DNA of 64,000 nucleotides from Anisus vortex (GCA_949126835.1 OX421498.1:31522081-31586080); one strand, 5' to 3'. Counted from the stretch's first letter, positions 1 to 11,612 are shown. Program-made: numbers and translations. The notes: generated from the letters alone by a model not told the origin.

Positions 1-169
1 CCAATCGGGTTGACTACTGTTAACAAGCAAAGTCCTTTGCTAATGCACATCGAATACAGAGTCAGCTTGGCTGACCATGACTGGGTTTAGGCTGCAGGAC
101 ACAAGCTAATTCCGTCGGTGTATGCTGGAATCCAAATTCAGTCCAATGGTTTAGGAAACCGAGAAGCTG

Positions 170-1264
170 TTGGTTATTCAGGACCAACTTACATTGCAAT
201 CAGATCTGGAAAACACTCTTCATCAACAGCATTCAGTCATGGACTCGATTTTAAGAAATTGTCTCAAGGAATTTAATGTCATTACACGGAGTGGTTTTGA
301 TCGCATGGTGAAACCAATTTTAGTGTCGTCAGTTGATGGTGGCTCAGACGAAAACCCAAGATACGGAAAAGTTATTAAGGTTGCAGTCCACCACTTTCTT
401 CAGTACGATTTTGATGCTGTATTCATCGTTACCAATGCTACAGGGAGAAGTTCGTTTAATAGAGTCGAAAGGAAAATGGCGCCACTCAGTAAGGAACTTA
501 TTGGGTTGATATTAGGCCTTCCACATGACCACTATGGTAGTTACTTGAACGATAGAGGTGTTACCATAGAAGCTGATTTAGAAAAAAATAATTTTAAGTT
601 TGCAGGCAACACTCTAGCTGAACTTTGGTCACAGTTGGTAGTTGATAATTTTCTAACAGTGGCAGAATTCATTGACCCAACAGTCTCAGAAATCAAAAAT
701 GGATTGACGTTCATGTACGAACAAGCCAATATTTAACTCAAATTGTAAAATGCACCGACAAAAAGTGCTGTTCAAAACCAAGAAGCTCATATTTCAGTGT
801 AGTAACAGAGATATTTTTTCCACCTTCTTTACCAGTTGTTCAATCAGGCGAAGGTCTGAAAATTCCAGAACAGACAACAGATGGAGCGTCGCATAAGTTT
901 CCATATCTGTTTGCAGCTCAAAGTCTGAAAGTAGATGATATCCTACCTCGGTCATCGAATCATTACCGTTCGATTCCATACGATTTTTTCTGACCGTCAA
1001 TACAATCTGTATCAAAAAATGTCATATTATTATGTACTTCGTTCGATAGTCAAGCTGCGCAGCCATTAAATAAACACACAAGCAGGAATCAATTATTCCT
1101 CCAAAACCTATCAGGCCACAAAGAGTTGCTGCACATAGGCTACGTGAACTAATGGTTATTATCGCAAATGAAGAAAATGGAGTGAGTACTGAATGGATAG
1201 ATGAAGCATAGCTTGATTTGAATGGAATATCCATTTCACCTGATGAAGAGACCAATACTTTCAC
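170..1264 (+). pseudogene. Broken transposase-like ORF of an uncharacterised invertebrate repeat family
   Basis: An open frame at 170-736 (188 codons) carries the blocks DGGSDENPRYGK and NRVERKMAPLSKELIGL. Its sequence continues after a frame change at 739-993 (block VKCTDKKCCSKPRSSYFSV) and again in the third frame at about 1095-1264 (block RPQRVAAHRLRELM, then an internal TAG at 1209-1211). The same strand is thus read in three frames in succession, which is typical of a decayed element. From memory, similar intronless ORFs are dispersed in many invertebrate genomes without a settled name. The D in DGGSDEN and the E in NRVER could be catalytic acids of an RNase H-like (DDE) transposase, but that is inference. 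A start upstream of 170 was not found. Not a functional gene in this copy. Confidence 0.55.
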
Positions 1265-2260
1265 ATTTATTCCATAAAGGAGAATTTTTCATCACCATGG
1301 GAGAATGCATGACAAACATAAATTTTGTGTTGTTTTTTTATAAACTTAATTTTTTTTTTATTTGTTCTGATTCTACTAAAGCATTTATTTTTGTACACAT
1401 GATATTGTTATAATTACACTTTCGATTTTTCTTTTGTGTAATACGAAATTCATTAATTATTACAAAACGATGACAAAAAAAAAATATAATTTGGAACCTG
1501 TAAATTTGCATTTTAGAAAAATATCTTTTAGGGGGGGGGGGGGGGGGGTGCAGATTTTGTGATGTCATATTTGAGGGGGGGTCTGACTTTTTGTGACGAT
1601 GTGTGACAAGGGGGGGAGGGGGGGGGGGTAAATAATCAGCGAAAATCGTGTGACGTAATTTATGGACGGCCCCTAATAATCAATGTCATTTCTCAACGTA
1701 CACAATGAAGGTGTTAATGTATCAACATTTTAATTTAATTGTCTAGATATTATTATACTTTCTTTGATGTTTAATCTCAGCTTAACTGAGATTTCCGCTA
1801 TTATATTAATTATATTCTTTATGATATTAGGATGGAATTACAGTTGTACGAAATTGATTACATAATAATTATACAAACTGGGTAGTTAATATAATGTTTT
1901 AAAATGTACATATAAATTCTTTTGTCATATAATATTTATATCATTTTCAACTATAATTAGATCATTTTAAAACTATAAAATATAAATTGTAAGCCATTTT
2001 ATTAAAAGAAACAAAAAAGAAACAAATTAGAAACATTAACGCAAAGAAAACGGGTTAATTATCTCCCTTTAAATTTTTCAAATTTAATGCTGGTGATGCC
2101 AAACGAGTTTTGTTTTTATATAGATCCAACTAGTGTTACTAAAACATGATTTTTTCTTTATACAAATTCAGCATTAGGCTCTTTTTTCAACATGTAATTA
2201 TTTGTAATAAACATTTTCTGCATTAATAAAGTCAATTTAATGATTTTTTTTAAAAAACAT
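1265..2260. other. Intergenic AT-rich stretch with poly-G tracts
   Basis: No gene is supported here. It holds G-runs near 1532-1549 and 1606-1629 and otherwise AT-rich unique-looking sequence. Short open frames lack similarity and look random. Confidence 0.6.
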
Positions 2261-2261
2261 T

Positions 2262-2762
2262 AATAATTACAACAGAATCTGGACCAACAAAAGCATTGGT
2301 CTCCCAACAAAGCTCAGAATTTACAGAACCCTTGTCAAAAATATTGTCGTGTATGGGTGTGAGACCTGGACACTGAAATCAGCAACTGAAAGCAAGTTGC
2401 AGGCTTTCGAAAAAAAAATGCATGAGAAAAATACTTCGAATCTCCTACGCATAACTAATGCGTATGCGTGGCACAGAATATCCTCAATTGCAAGCTCTCA
2501 AGAAAATATTATGACAACAATCAGACGGCACAATAGCCTGTCAAAAACAGCCCTCCGGGGCACGGTAGAAGGTGGACGTCGGAGAGGCCGTAAGGCGGAG
2601 ATGCTGGTTCGACAATGTAAAATATTGGACAGGGCTGCAGTTGACTCAACCATTGACAACCGCTCCAGATAGGCAACAGTGGAGAAAGTTGACTGCTGAG
2701 GTGTCCATTCGCTCCCCCCCCCCCCAACGACCACGACGGTCATGGGATTGATGATGATGATT
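2262..2762 (+). mobile_element. Non-LTR retrotransposon 3' fragment (C-terminal reverse transcriptase)
   Basis: Translation from about 2275 reads a block containing IWTNKSIGLPTKLRIYRTLV and then YGCETWTL, the signature of the C-terminal (thumb/connection) part of many LINE reverse transcriptases. It is followed by the family's downstream block with SLSKTALRGTVEGGRRRGR. The catalytic palm motif lies 5' of this and is absent, so the copy is 5'-truncated. It ends in a short TGATGATGATGA tail near 2748-2762, as expected at a LINE 3' end. A C-run at 2706-2716 interrupts the coding part. Dead fragment; the exact clade is not assignable from this piece. Confidence 0.8.
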
Positions 2763-2785
2763 TACAACAGAGTTATAGAATACGG

Positions 2786-2959
2786 CAGGGAATCGGCAAC
2801 CTACGGGACGTGGTTTTCAATGGCAAGCGGAAGACCCAAATTGGCAATTCAAGTTTTTTTCTAGAAGAAAAAAAGCAGGCTGACTTTAAGCTGTTGGCAT
2901 GCTGAAGGAATTAGAAATCCTACTTTGGAACACTGTTATCAAAAGGTTGCCGACCCCCG
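2786..2959. mobile_element. Short hAT-type MITE, 174 bp
   Basis: The ends are CAGGGAATCGGCAACC and GGTTGCCGACCCCCG, an imperfect inverted terminal repeat of the hAT type (consensus CAGGGGTCGGCAACC). Flanks GAATACGG (2778-2785) and GACTACGG (2960-2967) match at 7 of 8 positions, as expected for an aged 8-bp target-site duplication. There is no coding capacity. Confidence 0.7.
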
Positions 2960-2962
2960 GAC

Positions 2963-3035
2963 TACGGGATAGGTAGGATATAGGTAGGATGTAGGTAGGA
3001 TGTAGGTAGGATGCAGGTAGGATGTAGGTAGGTAG
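2963..3035 (+). repeat. Short 11-bp tandem repeat (GTAGGATGTAG type)
   Basis: About six copies of an 11-bp unit GGTAGGATGTA lie directly after the short hAT MITE. Confidence 0.75.
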
Positions 3036-3671
3036 GAATTACAACAATTACATAATATAATGCTAGTATATAAGGCTCGTATATTTATTACAATAATGAA
3101 ACAAACACATTTGTTTAAAAATTAAGCTTAAGCATAAAAACTCTTTCTGAATGAAATAAGCATTGTCATGATGGGATTGTGTGGCCAGCAGGATACCCCG
3201 TTGCTGCACACTCGATACCCACCACGCACCGGCTTGTTGGTCTGGAGATTGATTACAGTAAGCTAAACCAGGCAGTATTATGTTGACAACACCCAATATT
3301 TCTATTTAAAGTCCTATTTTTCCCTCAGTTCACCTTTCTTGTTTCACGTATGTAAAACACACACACACACAAAGACACACGCACACACAATTAGAACAAA
3401 CTAGTTCTTCTTAGGTGATCAGATGAAAACGTTTATTGCACGTATTAATGCCATTGTCCTACAAAGTCTTCAGAAGAAAAAGTTTGTATACGCAGTCTAC
3501 AGCCAAAGAACTCCCTCATGTGTGTAGTCACTGGGGAACCTGCCCCCGCCCCCAAATCTTGTCCGCCCCGTCTTTTTTTAGCCCCAAAATATATTTTGTT
3601 TTATGCGGATAGATCATATAGAGTTAATCTAGATGTCTAGTTTTACCTTTAGATATATTGATAATAAGTAA

Positions 3672-5637
3672 ATTCACCACTTCTCCTTCACATACATCAC
3701 TTCTCCTTCACATTCACCACTTCTCCTTCACATACATCACTTCTCCTCCACATAAATAAATTTTCTTTCAAATACATCACTTCTCCATCATATATATCAC
3801 TTCTCCTCCACATAAATAACTTTTCTTTCAAATACATCACTTCTCCTTCACATATATCACTTCTCCTTCACATATATCACTTCTCCTTCACATATATCAA
3901 CTCTCCTTCACATTCACCACTTCTCCTTCACATTCATCACTTCTCCTCCACATAAATAACTTTTCTTTCAAATACATCACTTCTCCTTCACGTATATCAC
4001 TTCTCCTTCACATATATCACTTCTCCTTCACATATATCACTTCTCCTCCACATAAATAACTTTTCTTTCAAATACATCACTTCTCCTTCACATACTTCAC
4101 TTCTCCTCCACATACAGCACTTCTCCTCCAGATACATCACTTCTCCTTCACATACATCACTTCTCCTTCACATACATCTCTTCTCCTCCACATACATCAC
4201 TTCTCCTCCACATATATCACTTGTCCTCCAGATACAGCACTTCTCCTCCAGATACATCACTTGTCCTCCATATACATCACTTGTCCTCCAGATACAGCAC
4301 TTCTCCTCCGCATACACCACTTCTATTCCACATACACCATTTTTCCTCCAGATACTCCACTTGTCCTCCAGATACATCACTTGTCCTCCAGATACAGCAC
4401 TTCTCCTCTAGATACATCACTTGTCCTCCAGACACATCACTTGTCCTCCAGATACAGCACTTCTCCTCCACATACACAAATTGTCCTCCAGATACAGCAC
4501 TTCTTCTCCACATACACCACTTGTCCTCCAGATACATCACTTGTCCTCCAGACACAGCACTTCTCGTCCAGATACAGCACTTGACCTCCAGTTACAGCAC
4601 TTCTCCTTCAGATACATCACTTGTCCTCCAGATACATACTTGTCCTCCAGATACAGCACTTCTCCTTCAGATAAATCACTTGTCCTCCAGATACATACGA
4701 CTACTTGTCCTCCAGTTACAGCACTTCTCGTCCAGATACAGCACTTCTCGTCCAGATACACCATTTGACCTCCAGATACAGAACTTCTCCTCCAGATACA
4801 GAACTTCTCCTTCAGATACATACTTGTCCTCCAGATACAGCACTTCTCTTTCAGATACATCACTTGTCCTCCAGATACATACTTGTCCTCCAGATACAGC
4901 ACTTCTCGTCCAGATACACCACTTGACCTCCAGATACAGCACTTCTCCTTCAGATACATCGCTTGTCCTCCAGATACATACTTGGCCTCCAGATACAGCA
5001 CTTCTCGTCCAGATACATCACTTGACCTCCAGATACAGCACTTCTCCTTCAGATACAGCACTTGTCCTCCAGATACATACTTGTCCTCCAGATACAGCAC
5101 TTCTCCTCCAGATACATCACTTGACCTCCAGATACAGCACTTCTCCTTCAGATACATCACTTGACCTCCAGATACAGCACTTCTCCTCCAGATACAGCAC
5201 TTCTCCTCCAGATACATCACTTGACCTCCAGATACAGCACTTCTCCTTCAGATACATCACTTGTCTTCCAGATACATACTTGTCCTCCAGATACAGTACT
5301 TCTCGTCCAGATACATCACTTGACCTCCAGATACAGCACTTCTCCTTCAGATACATCACTTGTCCTCCAGATACATACTTGTTCTCCAGATACAGCACTT
5401 CTCCTCCAGATACATCACTTGACCTCCAGATACAGCACTTCTTCTTCAGATACGTCACTTGACCTCCAGATACAGCACTTCTCCTCCAGATACAGCACTT
5501 CTCCTCCAGATACAGCACTTCTCCTCCAGATACATCACTTGACCTCCAGATACAGCACTTCTCCTTCAGATACATCACTTGACCTCCAGATACAGCACTT
5601 CTCCTTCAGATACATCACTAGTCCTCCAGATACTCCA
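3672..5637 (+). repeat. 20-bp minisatellite, about 98 copies
   Basis: This is a continuous array of a 20-bp unit. The proximal part (3672-4200) uses CTTCACATACATCACTTCTC-like units. From about 4200 onward the unit shifts to CTCCAGATACATCACTTGTC. Some units are 18 bp (GATACATACTTGTCCTCC), which breaks the frame. The long open frames in it on both strands are composition artefacts. Confidence 0.97.
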
Positions 5638-5740
5638 CAAAACGGATTAGATACTATGGCAAAACATTTTTTTTAAAACTTTACAGGGTACCCCAAGACA
5701 TTGTCAACCGAAAAGGAACAAGACATTTCATTATCTATAG

Positions 5741-5891
5741 CAGGGATCGGCAACCTACAACTACAAGGCATGTCAAGTCTCTTCTACCAATAATATATTA
5801 CTAGAGCAGAAAACCGTTTAGGCTGTCGGCTCGCTGAACGATTTAAAAATCTTACTTTGGCACACTATCATCAAAAGGTTCCCGACCCCTG
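5741..5891. mobile_element. Short hAT-type MITE, about 151 bp
   Basis: It starts CAGGGATCGGCAACCTA and ends AAAGGTTCCCGACCCCTG. Internally it resembles the copy at 2786-2959 (block AAATCTTACTTTGGCACACT). No convincing 8-bp target-site duplication is visible. A small direct repeat, TGATGACTATATC, follows the right end. Confidence 0.6.
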
Positions 5892-5899
5892 ATGACTAT

Positions 5900-7040
5900 A
5901 TCTGATGACTATATCTACATTGTCTAGTAGCCTACTTACTAGGTGCCACTGTTCGAAAGAAACATCATTCTCTAAACTAAACAAAAATTATCTATATGAT
6001 TCTTCTTTAAAAAAAAAACTATTAAAAAAAAACAAAAAAACTATTAAGCTTAGACATTCCTGACCTCTTAGTCATCACCCTGTGACAGACAATCCTTCTA
6101 TACAGAAGAATATTATAACTTTATACGCTTATGCACAATGTGTGCTATGGGTCGAGTCTTACGAATTGAGTTTTTAAATTGATCGTAGGTTGTTGGCTTT
6201 CCCAATTCATAGACGGAGCAGAAAAATTAAATCATCATTATCAGAGGCAGGAGTGAACACAAGTTAATTGTGTGGCCTATACTTGCACTCCACTAATGTC
6301 TGTGCCGCCTACACCAGAAGCAATAGCTTAGTATCCAAGTACTATATAATCTTCTTTATAGAAGGAGCGTCTGTAATGATAAGACTACGGGCGTCAGATT
6401 GAACTGAAAGCAACCCTGGGGCATATAGACCGGTTCTCAAACCACACATCTACTAAATGACCAATAGTAATAATATGCTCTGACTTCCAGGATGTAAATA
6501 GTGAAAATGGCGCAGTGGTCGACATTGACGCCTATTTAAAATGTCAATTTTAATTTATTAATAAGATACGTAATTAGAGATTAATAAATTGTCAATTTGG
6601 CACCTATTCAAACCTGGCGCCCGATCTCTCCGCCCCCACGCTATTGACTGTTTGTCTAAGGTTCTGGTGGTGTTAATGCTAATAATAATGATCCTCTGTA
6701 TAAATGTTTTAAAAAATATTGATTACTTCCTTTGATACGGATGAATAATGTTAAAGACTGAATTACAGAAAAACCTATTTTAAAATTGATAAGGGGAGAT
6801 AGCAAAAAGAATATTATGTCGAAAATAATTTGTTTGCTGTTGCTTCACCTTGGTTGTTCAAATAGAAATCTACGAAACCATACATAAACAAATTATTATT
6901 TCGGAAATCGCTAATAAAAAAAGACTTTTTTTTTGTATTGTGATGAAAGATTTTTAAAGGGTTTTAAATGCATTAATTTGTTTTATTTCTAAGTTTTGAA
7001 AGTGTTTTAAATGAATTTTTGTTTTATTTCTTAGTTTTTA
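5900..7040. other. Intergenic stretch
   Basis: No gene is seen. It includes one copy of a dispersed 3'-domain repeat (6345-6384) described separately. The rest is AT-rich, unassigned sequence. Confidence 0.5.
6345..6384 (+). repeat. Dispersed core AATCTTCTTTATAGAAGGAG, copy 1
   Basis: About 40 bp is shared with 27309-27348 (minus), 28854-28893 and 30801-30841. It contains the palindrome-like TTCTTTATAGAAG and continues GCGTCTGTAAT. It is probably a conserved SINE or MITE end. Confidence 0.6.
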
Positions 7041-7050
7041 AAGAGTTTTA

Positions 7051-7366
7051 ACATAGACTATGCTACATGGACCGCTTGCTTTAGTTTTTCTGCTATATGA
7101 TGACTCGAAAGACTGCTTGTTTCGGAATTCCCGATTCTAAATGAAGTAATTGTTTTACAAATTCCGTTTTATTGAATCGCACCATTTTTTTTTAGAAATT
7201 TTGTGCGTCAATCTATGACTAAGATATGGACGCTATGGATGAGGAAGTTTTTGTTGATGAATTGAAAGGCATACTGGAGGTAAATGTTCAAATTAAATAA
7301 TTACTTATTGAAGAAGTATGGAGTTTATCTGTTAGACTCATGTTCGGTGTATATTATAGTCTATGG
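7051..7366. mobile_element. Palindromic MITE-like element, CATAGACTATAAT family, copy D
   Basis: The left arm reads ACATAGACTATGCTACATGG followed by ACCGCTTGCTTTAGT. The right end reads TATATTATAGTCTATGG, the reverse complement of the family terminus. Internal sequence includes CGGAATTCCCGATTCTAAAT, which is also in the other copies. Confidence 0.6.
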
Positions 7367-7770
7367 TATTTCTGCTATATGATGACTTGAAACACTGATG
7401 ATCGGAATTCCCGATTCTAAAAAACGTAATTACTATACCGGAAATAAAGTTATTGATATACAAGTTCCATGATTTTCTCAATGAAAAATTAAAATCGAAA
7501 GTGGTACAGAGCGGAAAAATTTATAGATCAGTGTTGTGTGCACACGGAAGAAAGAAAATAAGCTCTAAAAATAGAGCAGGCGGTCCATCTTATTATAGTC
7601 ATTGATATATTAATAGGCCTACAAGTATTCATTTAAAGTCGAAAAAAATGCGATTTAATAAAACGGAACTTGTATGACAATTACTTCATTTAGAATCGGG
7701 AATAGCAAAAAACAGAAGATAATAGCATAAAAAACTAAAGCAAGCGGTCCATGTATATTATAGTCTATGG
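7367..7770 (-). mobile_element. Palindromic MITE-like element, CATAGACTATAAT family, copy B
   Basis: Close reverse-complement match to the complete copy at 29167-29630. Shared blocks are CTGCTATATGATGACTTGAA, CGGAATTCCCGATTCT, CTCTAAAAATAGAGCAGGCG and AAGCAAGCGGTCCATG. The right terminus TATAGTCTATGG is intact. The other terminus is replaced by the end of copy D. Confidence 0.65.
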
Positions 7771-7807
7771 TTTTAAATCGATTATTGTGTTTTATTTTTA
7801 AGTTTTA

Positions 7808-8061
7808 CCATAGACTATAATAAGATGGACCGCTTGCTCTATTTTTAGAGCTATATCAACTTTTTTTTCCGAGCGCAACCAATAAGGCTGTCTAAAATTA
7901 CTTCTACGCTCCTCGTTGTTTCTTAAATTTAAATGTTTCCACTGTATAGCGATTAATTAAAACGGAAGTGCAAAGGAAACAACGAATCGAAAATCAGTGT
8001 TTTGAGTCATCATATAGCAGAAATACTAAAGCAAGCGGTCCATGTATATTATAGTCTATGG
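7808..8061. mobile_element. Palindromic MITE-like element, CATAGACTATAAT family, copy C (254 bp)
   Basis: It begins CCATAGACTATAATAAGATG and ends with TATATTATAGTCTATGG. It is flanked by TTTTA on both sides (7803-7807 and 8062-8066), a possible short target-site duplication. It is shorter than the 29167-29630 copy. Confidence 0.65.
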
Positions 8062-8408
8062 TTTTACCATCTTGCTTCTTGTAAATCTGACTTTATTTCC
8101 TGTTGTGTTAAATAAATCCAGTGATGTATCAGTTTCACACATTATAGATGTTAACATTTCTAAATATTACAACTTACAACTCTTTTTTCAAATATGTTCT
8201 TTTTTTTATTTTACCCATTGAGATAACAGAACAGACTATGCTAATTCTATTATAGGTTCATATAATGTTTACTAGTATTTTAGTGTAGGCCTACTTTAGT
8301 GGTGTTCTTTTTGTGTTGTTCTTACACTTGTAGCCTACAGAACTCTTTTAATAAAATCTAAAGTTTAATTTGATACTCTTGATTACTTTGTCAACTTAAA
8401 GGTTTTAT

Positions 8409-8661
8409 CAAAATTGATCCAGAGGGTCGGTGAAGCAGCGTTCACTAGTTTCTGTGGCCACGGCATACTAGGGGATTGTATGGCCAGTACAATGCCCAGC
8501 CGCCTTTATTTTACCCCAACTAAAGTCAGGTACCCATCAGAGCTGGGTAGACGCAGGGAACTCTTTAGACCCGGAAACAAATACTAGCCTTCACCAGGAT
8601 TTGAACCCAGAACCTTCGGTACAACAGCCGAACGTGCTGCCACTCGGCCACTTTGTCACCC
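8409..8661 (-). repeat. tRNA-derived SINE, full-length copy
   Basis: Read on the minus strand it opens with a tRNA-like head: box A-like TGGCCGAGTGGCAGC, then box B-like GGTTCAAATCC. The body contains GGTACCTGACTTTAGTTGGG and GGCCATACAATCCCC and ends near GATCAATTT. At least eight more copies lie in the window on both strands. Confidence 0.85.
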
Positions 8662-8825
8662 TTTAGCACCTAATTGAATTAATTGTAACATCAGATGACC
8701 CAACTCAGCTCTTAATGCCACATAATCCCCTAGCATATATAGCAACCAAAGAAATTAATGAACTCTGCTTCACTTACCTTGCGATATAAAAAAGGCGTTC
8801 GTCTTTTTTAAAAATAGGTTTGGAT

Positions 8826-9022
8826 AGTGTAGCAGTGTTGACTAATTTCTTTTGACCACTGCATATAAGATAATTGTGTGGCCAGGACAATGCCCAACTG
8901 TATTTACTTTCAAAGATGCCGGTAACTCAACAGAGAAAAGATACGTAGACTTAATTTCAGGTGGTTCGAACCAAGATCATAAGAAAGGCAAGTCAGCGTG
9001 CTGCTGCTACACCACTATTCCC
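8826..9022 (-). repeat. tRNA-derived SINE, degenerate copy
   Basis: The same body is recognisable (ATAATTGTGTGGCCAGGACA, AATGCCCAACTG on the plus strand) with many substitutions. The box B region reads GGTTCGAACC on the plus strand near 8963. Confidence 0.6.
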
Positions 9023-9039
9023 CATTCATGGAGTTTGAA

Positions 9040-9866
9040 TTGAATTGTTGAATTTCCGGCTCATCAACATCGAAGGTTATATAGAGCCCTTTTGATAACG
9101 TTGTTGTCATTTTTCTCTTGTATCCATTTTATTGTTCTTATATCTTTAGATTTTGTTGTACAGTTGTATGTCTTTAATATAGTTTATTATATGTTTTGGT
9201 TTAATTTTGTTGAAAAGTTCATGAAGAGTTCTACAGTAATAGAATTTACGTCGAATGTCATCAAATGTGTTACATTCCAACAAAATGTGAGACACTGTTA
9301 AGTTGGCATTGCAGAAAGCACACATTGGGGCCATTTCTCGTTTTAAGATAAACGAATGTGTTAGTTTCGTATGTCCTGTATGTAGTCTGCAGAGAATAAC
9401 TGCGTCCTTTCGAACAAGTTGGCCTGTATCATGCCAGGTTTTTGAATTTTCCAAATACTGCAGTTTATTGCATTCGGTTTTCAAGAAGTTATTCCATGTT
9501 TGTCTTTCATGTTTAATTATTAAAGGTTTCAAGTCTCGATATGGTATTGGGATAATACTCTCTGATAACAACAGGGCGGCCTTAGCCTCTCTGTCAGCTT
9601 TTTCATTTCCATCTATCCCTGCATGACCAGGAACCCAACAGAAAACGACACGTTTGCCTCTTTCATATATTGATTGGTATTTTGTCAAAATGTCCAAGGC
9701 AGATATATTCCTGGTATTACAGTTTCCCATAGCAGTAAGACAAGATAACGAATCGGATAAAATAACAAAATTTTGGTTTTCTGATTCCTCTGCAATGTCT
9801 AATGCCAGGCATATTGCTAAAGCCTCTGCAGTATTTATTAAAAAATTATTTCCACATGTAATTTAA
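9040..9866 (-). mobile_element. Non-LTR retrotransposon 3' fragment with RNase H domain
   Basis: A minus-strand frame from about 9862 to a stop at 9146 encodes an RNase H domain. Visible motifs in order are NTAEALAICLAL (catalytic E), VILSDSLSCL (catalytic D) and VPGHAGIDGNEKADREAK (catalytic D). A C-terminal zinc-knuckle-like tail follows with RLHTGHTKLTHS and CAFCNANLTVSHILLEC. This architecture is found at the C-terminus of I/Jockey-type LINE ORF2. Reverse transcriptase and endonuclease are missing, so the copy is 5'-truncated. The 3' UTR probably runs to about 9040 (GTTGATGAGCCGGAAATTC). The frame is still open over about 239 codons, so the insertion may be fairly young. Confidence 0.85.
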
Positions 9867-9998
9867 ATTTAAAATATAATTTCCATATCTCAAAAAGGTA
9901 ATTAAAGTATAAAATAACAGTAATAGTCTCAGGTCTAATCAAGATATAGGTTAAGTCAAACCACAGCTCTCAAAAGTAATAGTAGCAAAAACATGCAA

Positions 9999-10168
9999 GG
10001 CAATTGTGTGGCCAGCACAAATCCCAGCTGCCTTTACTTTTTTTTCCCCCAACTGATGTCAGGTACCCATTGGGGGACACCCTTCAGAAAGCTTAAAAAA
10101 TAGGAACTAAAAACCGGGACCTTCAGTACAGCAATCCAGGTACACTGCTAATAGACCACCATGCCCTT
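9999..10168 (-). repeat. tRNA-derived SINE, truncated or degenerate copy
   Basis: It contains the family body words GGCAATTGTGTGGCCAGCAC and GATGTCAGGTACCCAT and a decayed tRNA head near 10115-10168. Confidence 0.65.
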
Positions 10169-11276
10169 ATAAGATAGTGTAGTGTATTAGTTAATAAAAA
10201 ACAATACTTTTTGTGGCAGTCTGTAGGCTGTAACCTCCGACCTCTTTACTAAACACTAATAAAAAAACAACCCAACAACATTTCTTTGAAGCAAAAGAAT
10301 TTTTTTTTTTTTGCATAAATATGAATATTTGTGCCAAGCAAAAACTTTAAATCACACAGAAATGGGTTATGTACATAACTAACAAGCAGCCTGTCACGTG
10401 ACATATCCTAATAAATACATATCAACAATGGTTGTCATGAGGCGTATTAATGGAAACAACAACAGCACTCACAGTTGTAAGTTCCTAAGAGCATGTCATT
10501 CAAAACTAACTAGGGCTACTCAGGCACTGAATTTATTAAAAGACATATTGTTTTGAAAAAAAAACATTGTTTCGCTTCCATTCTCCAGCATATATTTACA
10601 AAAAACATATTTGTTTCCATGACGGCATTCAACCTTGCACAACCAAAGCAATACAAATATTTAAACAAATTAAATTTAAAGATACAAAAAACAAACAATG
10701 CAATCATTTATTTAGAACAAAATAAAGTTTAAAATAACTTAAAATAGCATACTGATTAAAACATGTGTTGTTGTTTTTTTTAAGTAAAAAAAAAAACTAT
10801 TAAAAAAAAGAACAGCATGAAAATTATTTTTTTTTTAAATTCTGAAAGAAAAATTAACATTTTCAAAATGTATAGAATAAAAAAATACTTTTAAAATTAT
10901 TTTTCTGTGAAATAAAAATAAATTATATATAGACTATATTATTCAGCAAAAACTAATTATTAAAAAGAGAACTTTTTTTGAAGTGAAGTAAAAAGAAACT
11001 ACAATATTTTCCTTGTTGTCCAGATTTTAATGTGACAAAAACCAAAAAATAAATTCTAATTACAATTAGGCCTGGCAAATTAGAAGCAGTTGAAAAAATG
11101 TATGCAGCATAGTTTACCTGGCCAAACTTGTTTAACATTAATGCAATGGTTCACTAAGTGATTCTACTGAATCAGACTCTATGTAGATAATTACGGCATA
11201 TATTTACTATCAACATTATATTATCATCTTATTTAAATACAATTAAATGAATGTTTGTTTTGATTACTGCATGTCA

Positions 11277-11612
11277 TGTGTTGTGTGTGAGTGTGTTGTG
11301 TGTGAGTGTGTTGTGTGTGAGTGTGTTGTGTGTGAGTGTGTTTGTGTTGTGTGTGAATGTGTTGTGTGTGAGTGTGTTAGTGTGTGTGTTGTGTGTGAAT
11401 TTGTTGAGTGAGTGTGTGTAGTGGGTGAGTGTGTTGTGTGTGAGTGTGTTGTGTGTGAGTGTGTTGTGTGTGTGTTGTGTGTGAGTGTGTGTTGTGTGTG
11501 AGTGTGTGTTGTGTGTGAGTGTGTTGTGTGTGAGTGTGTTGTGTGTGAATTTGTTGAGTGAGTGAGTATGTATTGTTGGTGAGTGTGTTGCAGGTGAGTT
11601 TGTTGTCTGTAG
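11277..11612 (+). repeat. (GTGTGTTGTGTGTGA)n minisatellite
   Basis: Irregular array of about 15-bp GTGTGTTGTGTGTGA units with a few variants (GTGAATTTGTTGAGTGAG). Minus-strand frames rich in His-Thr-Asn are artefacts. Confidence 0.95.

Noticed and set aside
3155..3290. Another SINE copy (GATTGTGTGGCCAGCAGG and neighbours)
   Set aside because: Only one family word is clear; the rest is too diverged to support a call.
4221..5462. 413-codon open frame and opposite-strand frames
   Set aside because: Product of the 20-bp minisatellite; open on both strands because the unit lacks stops.
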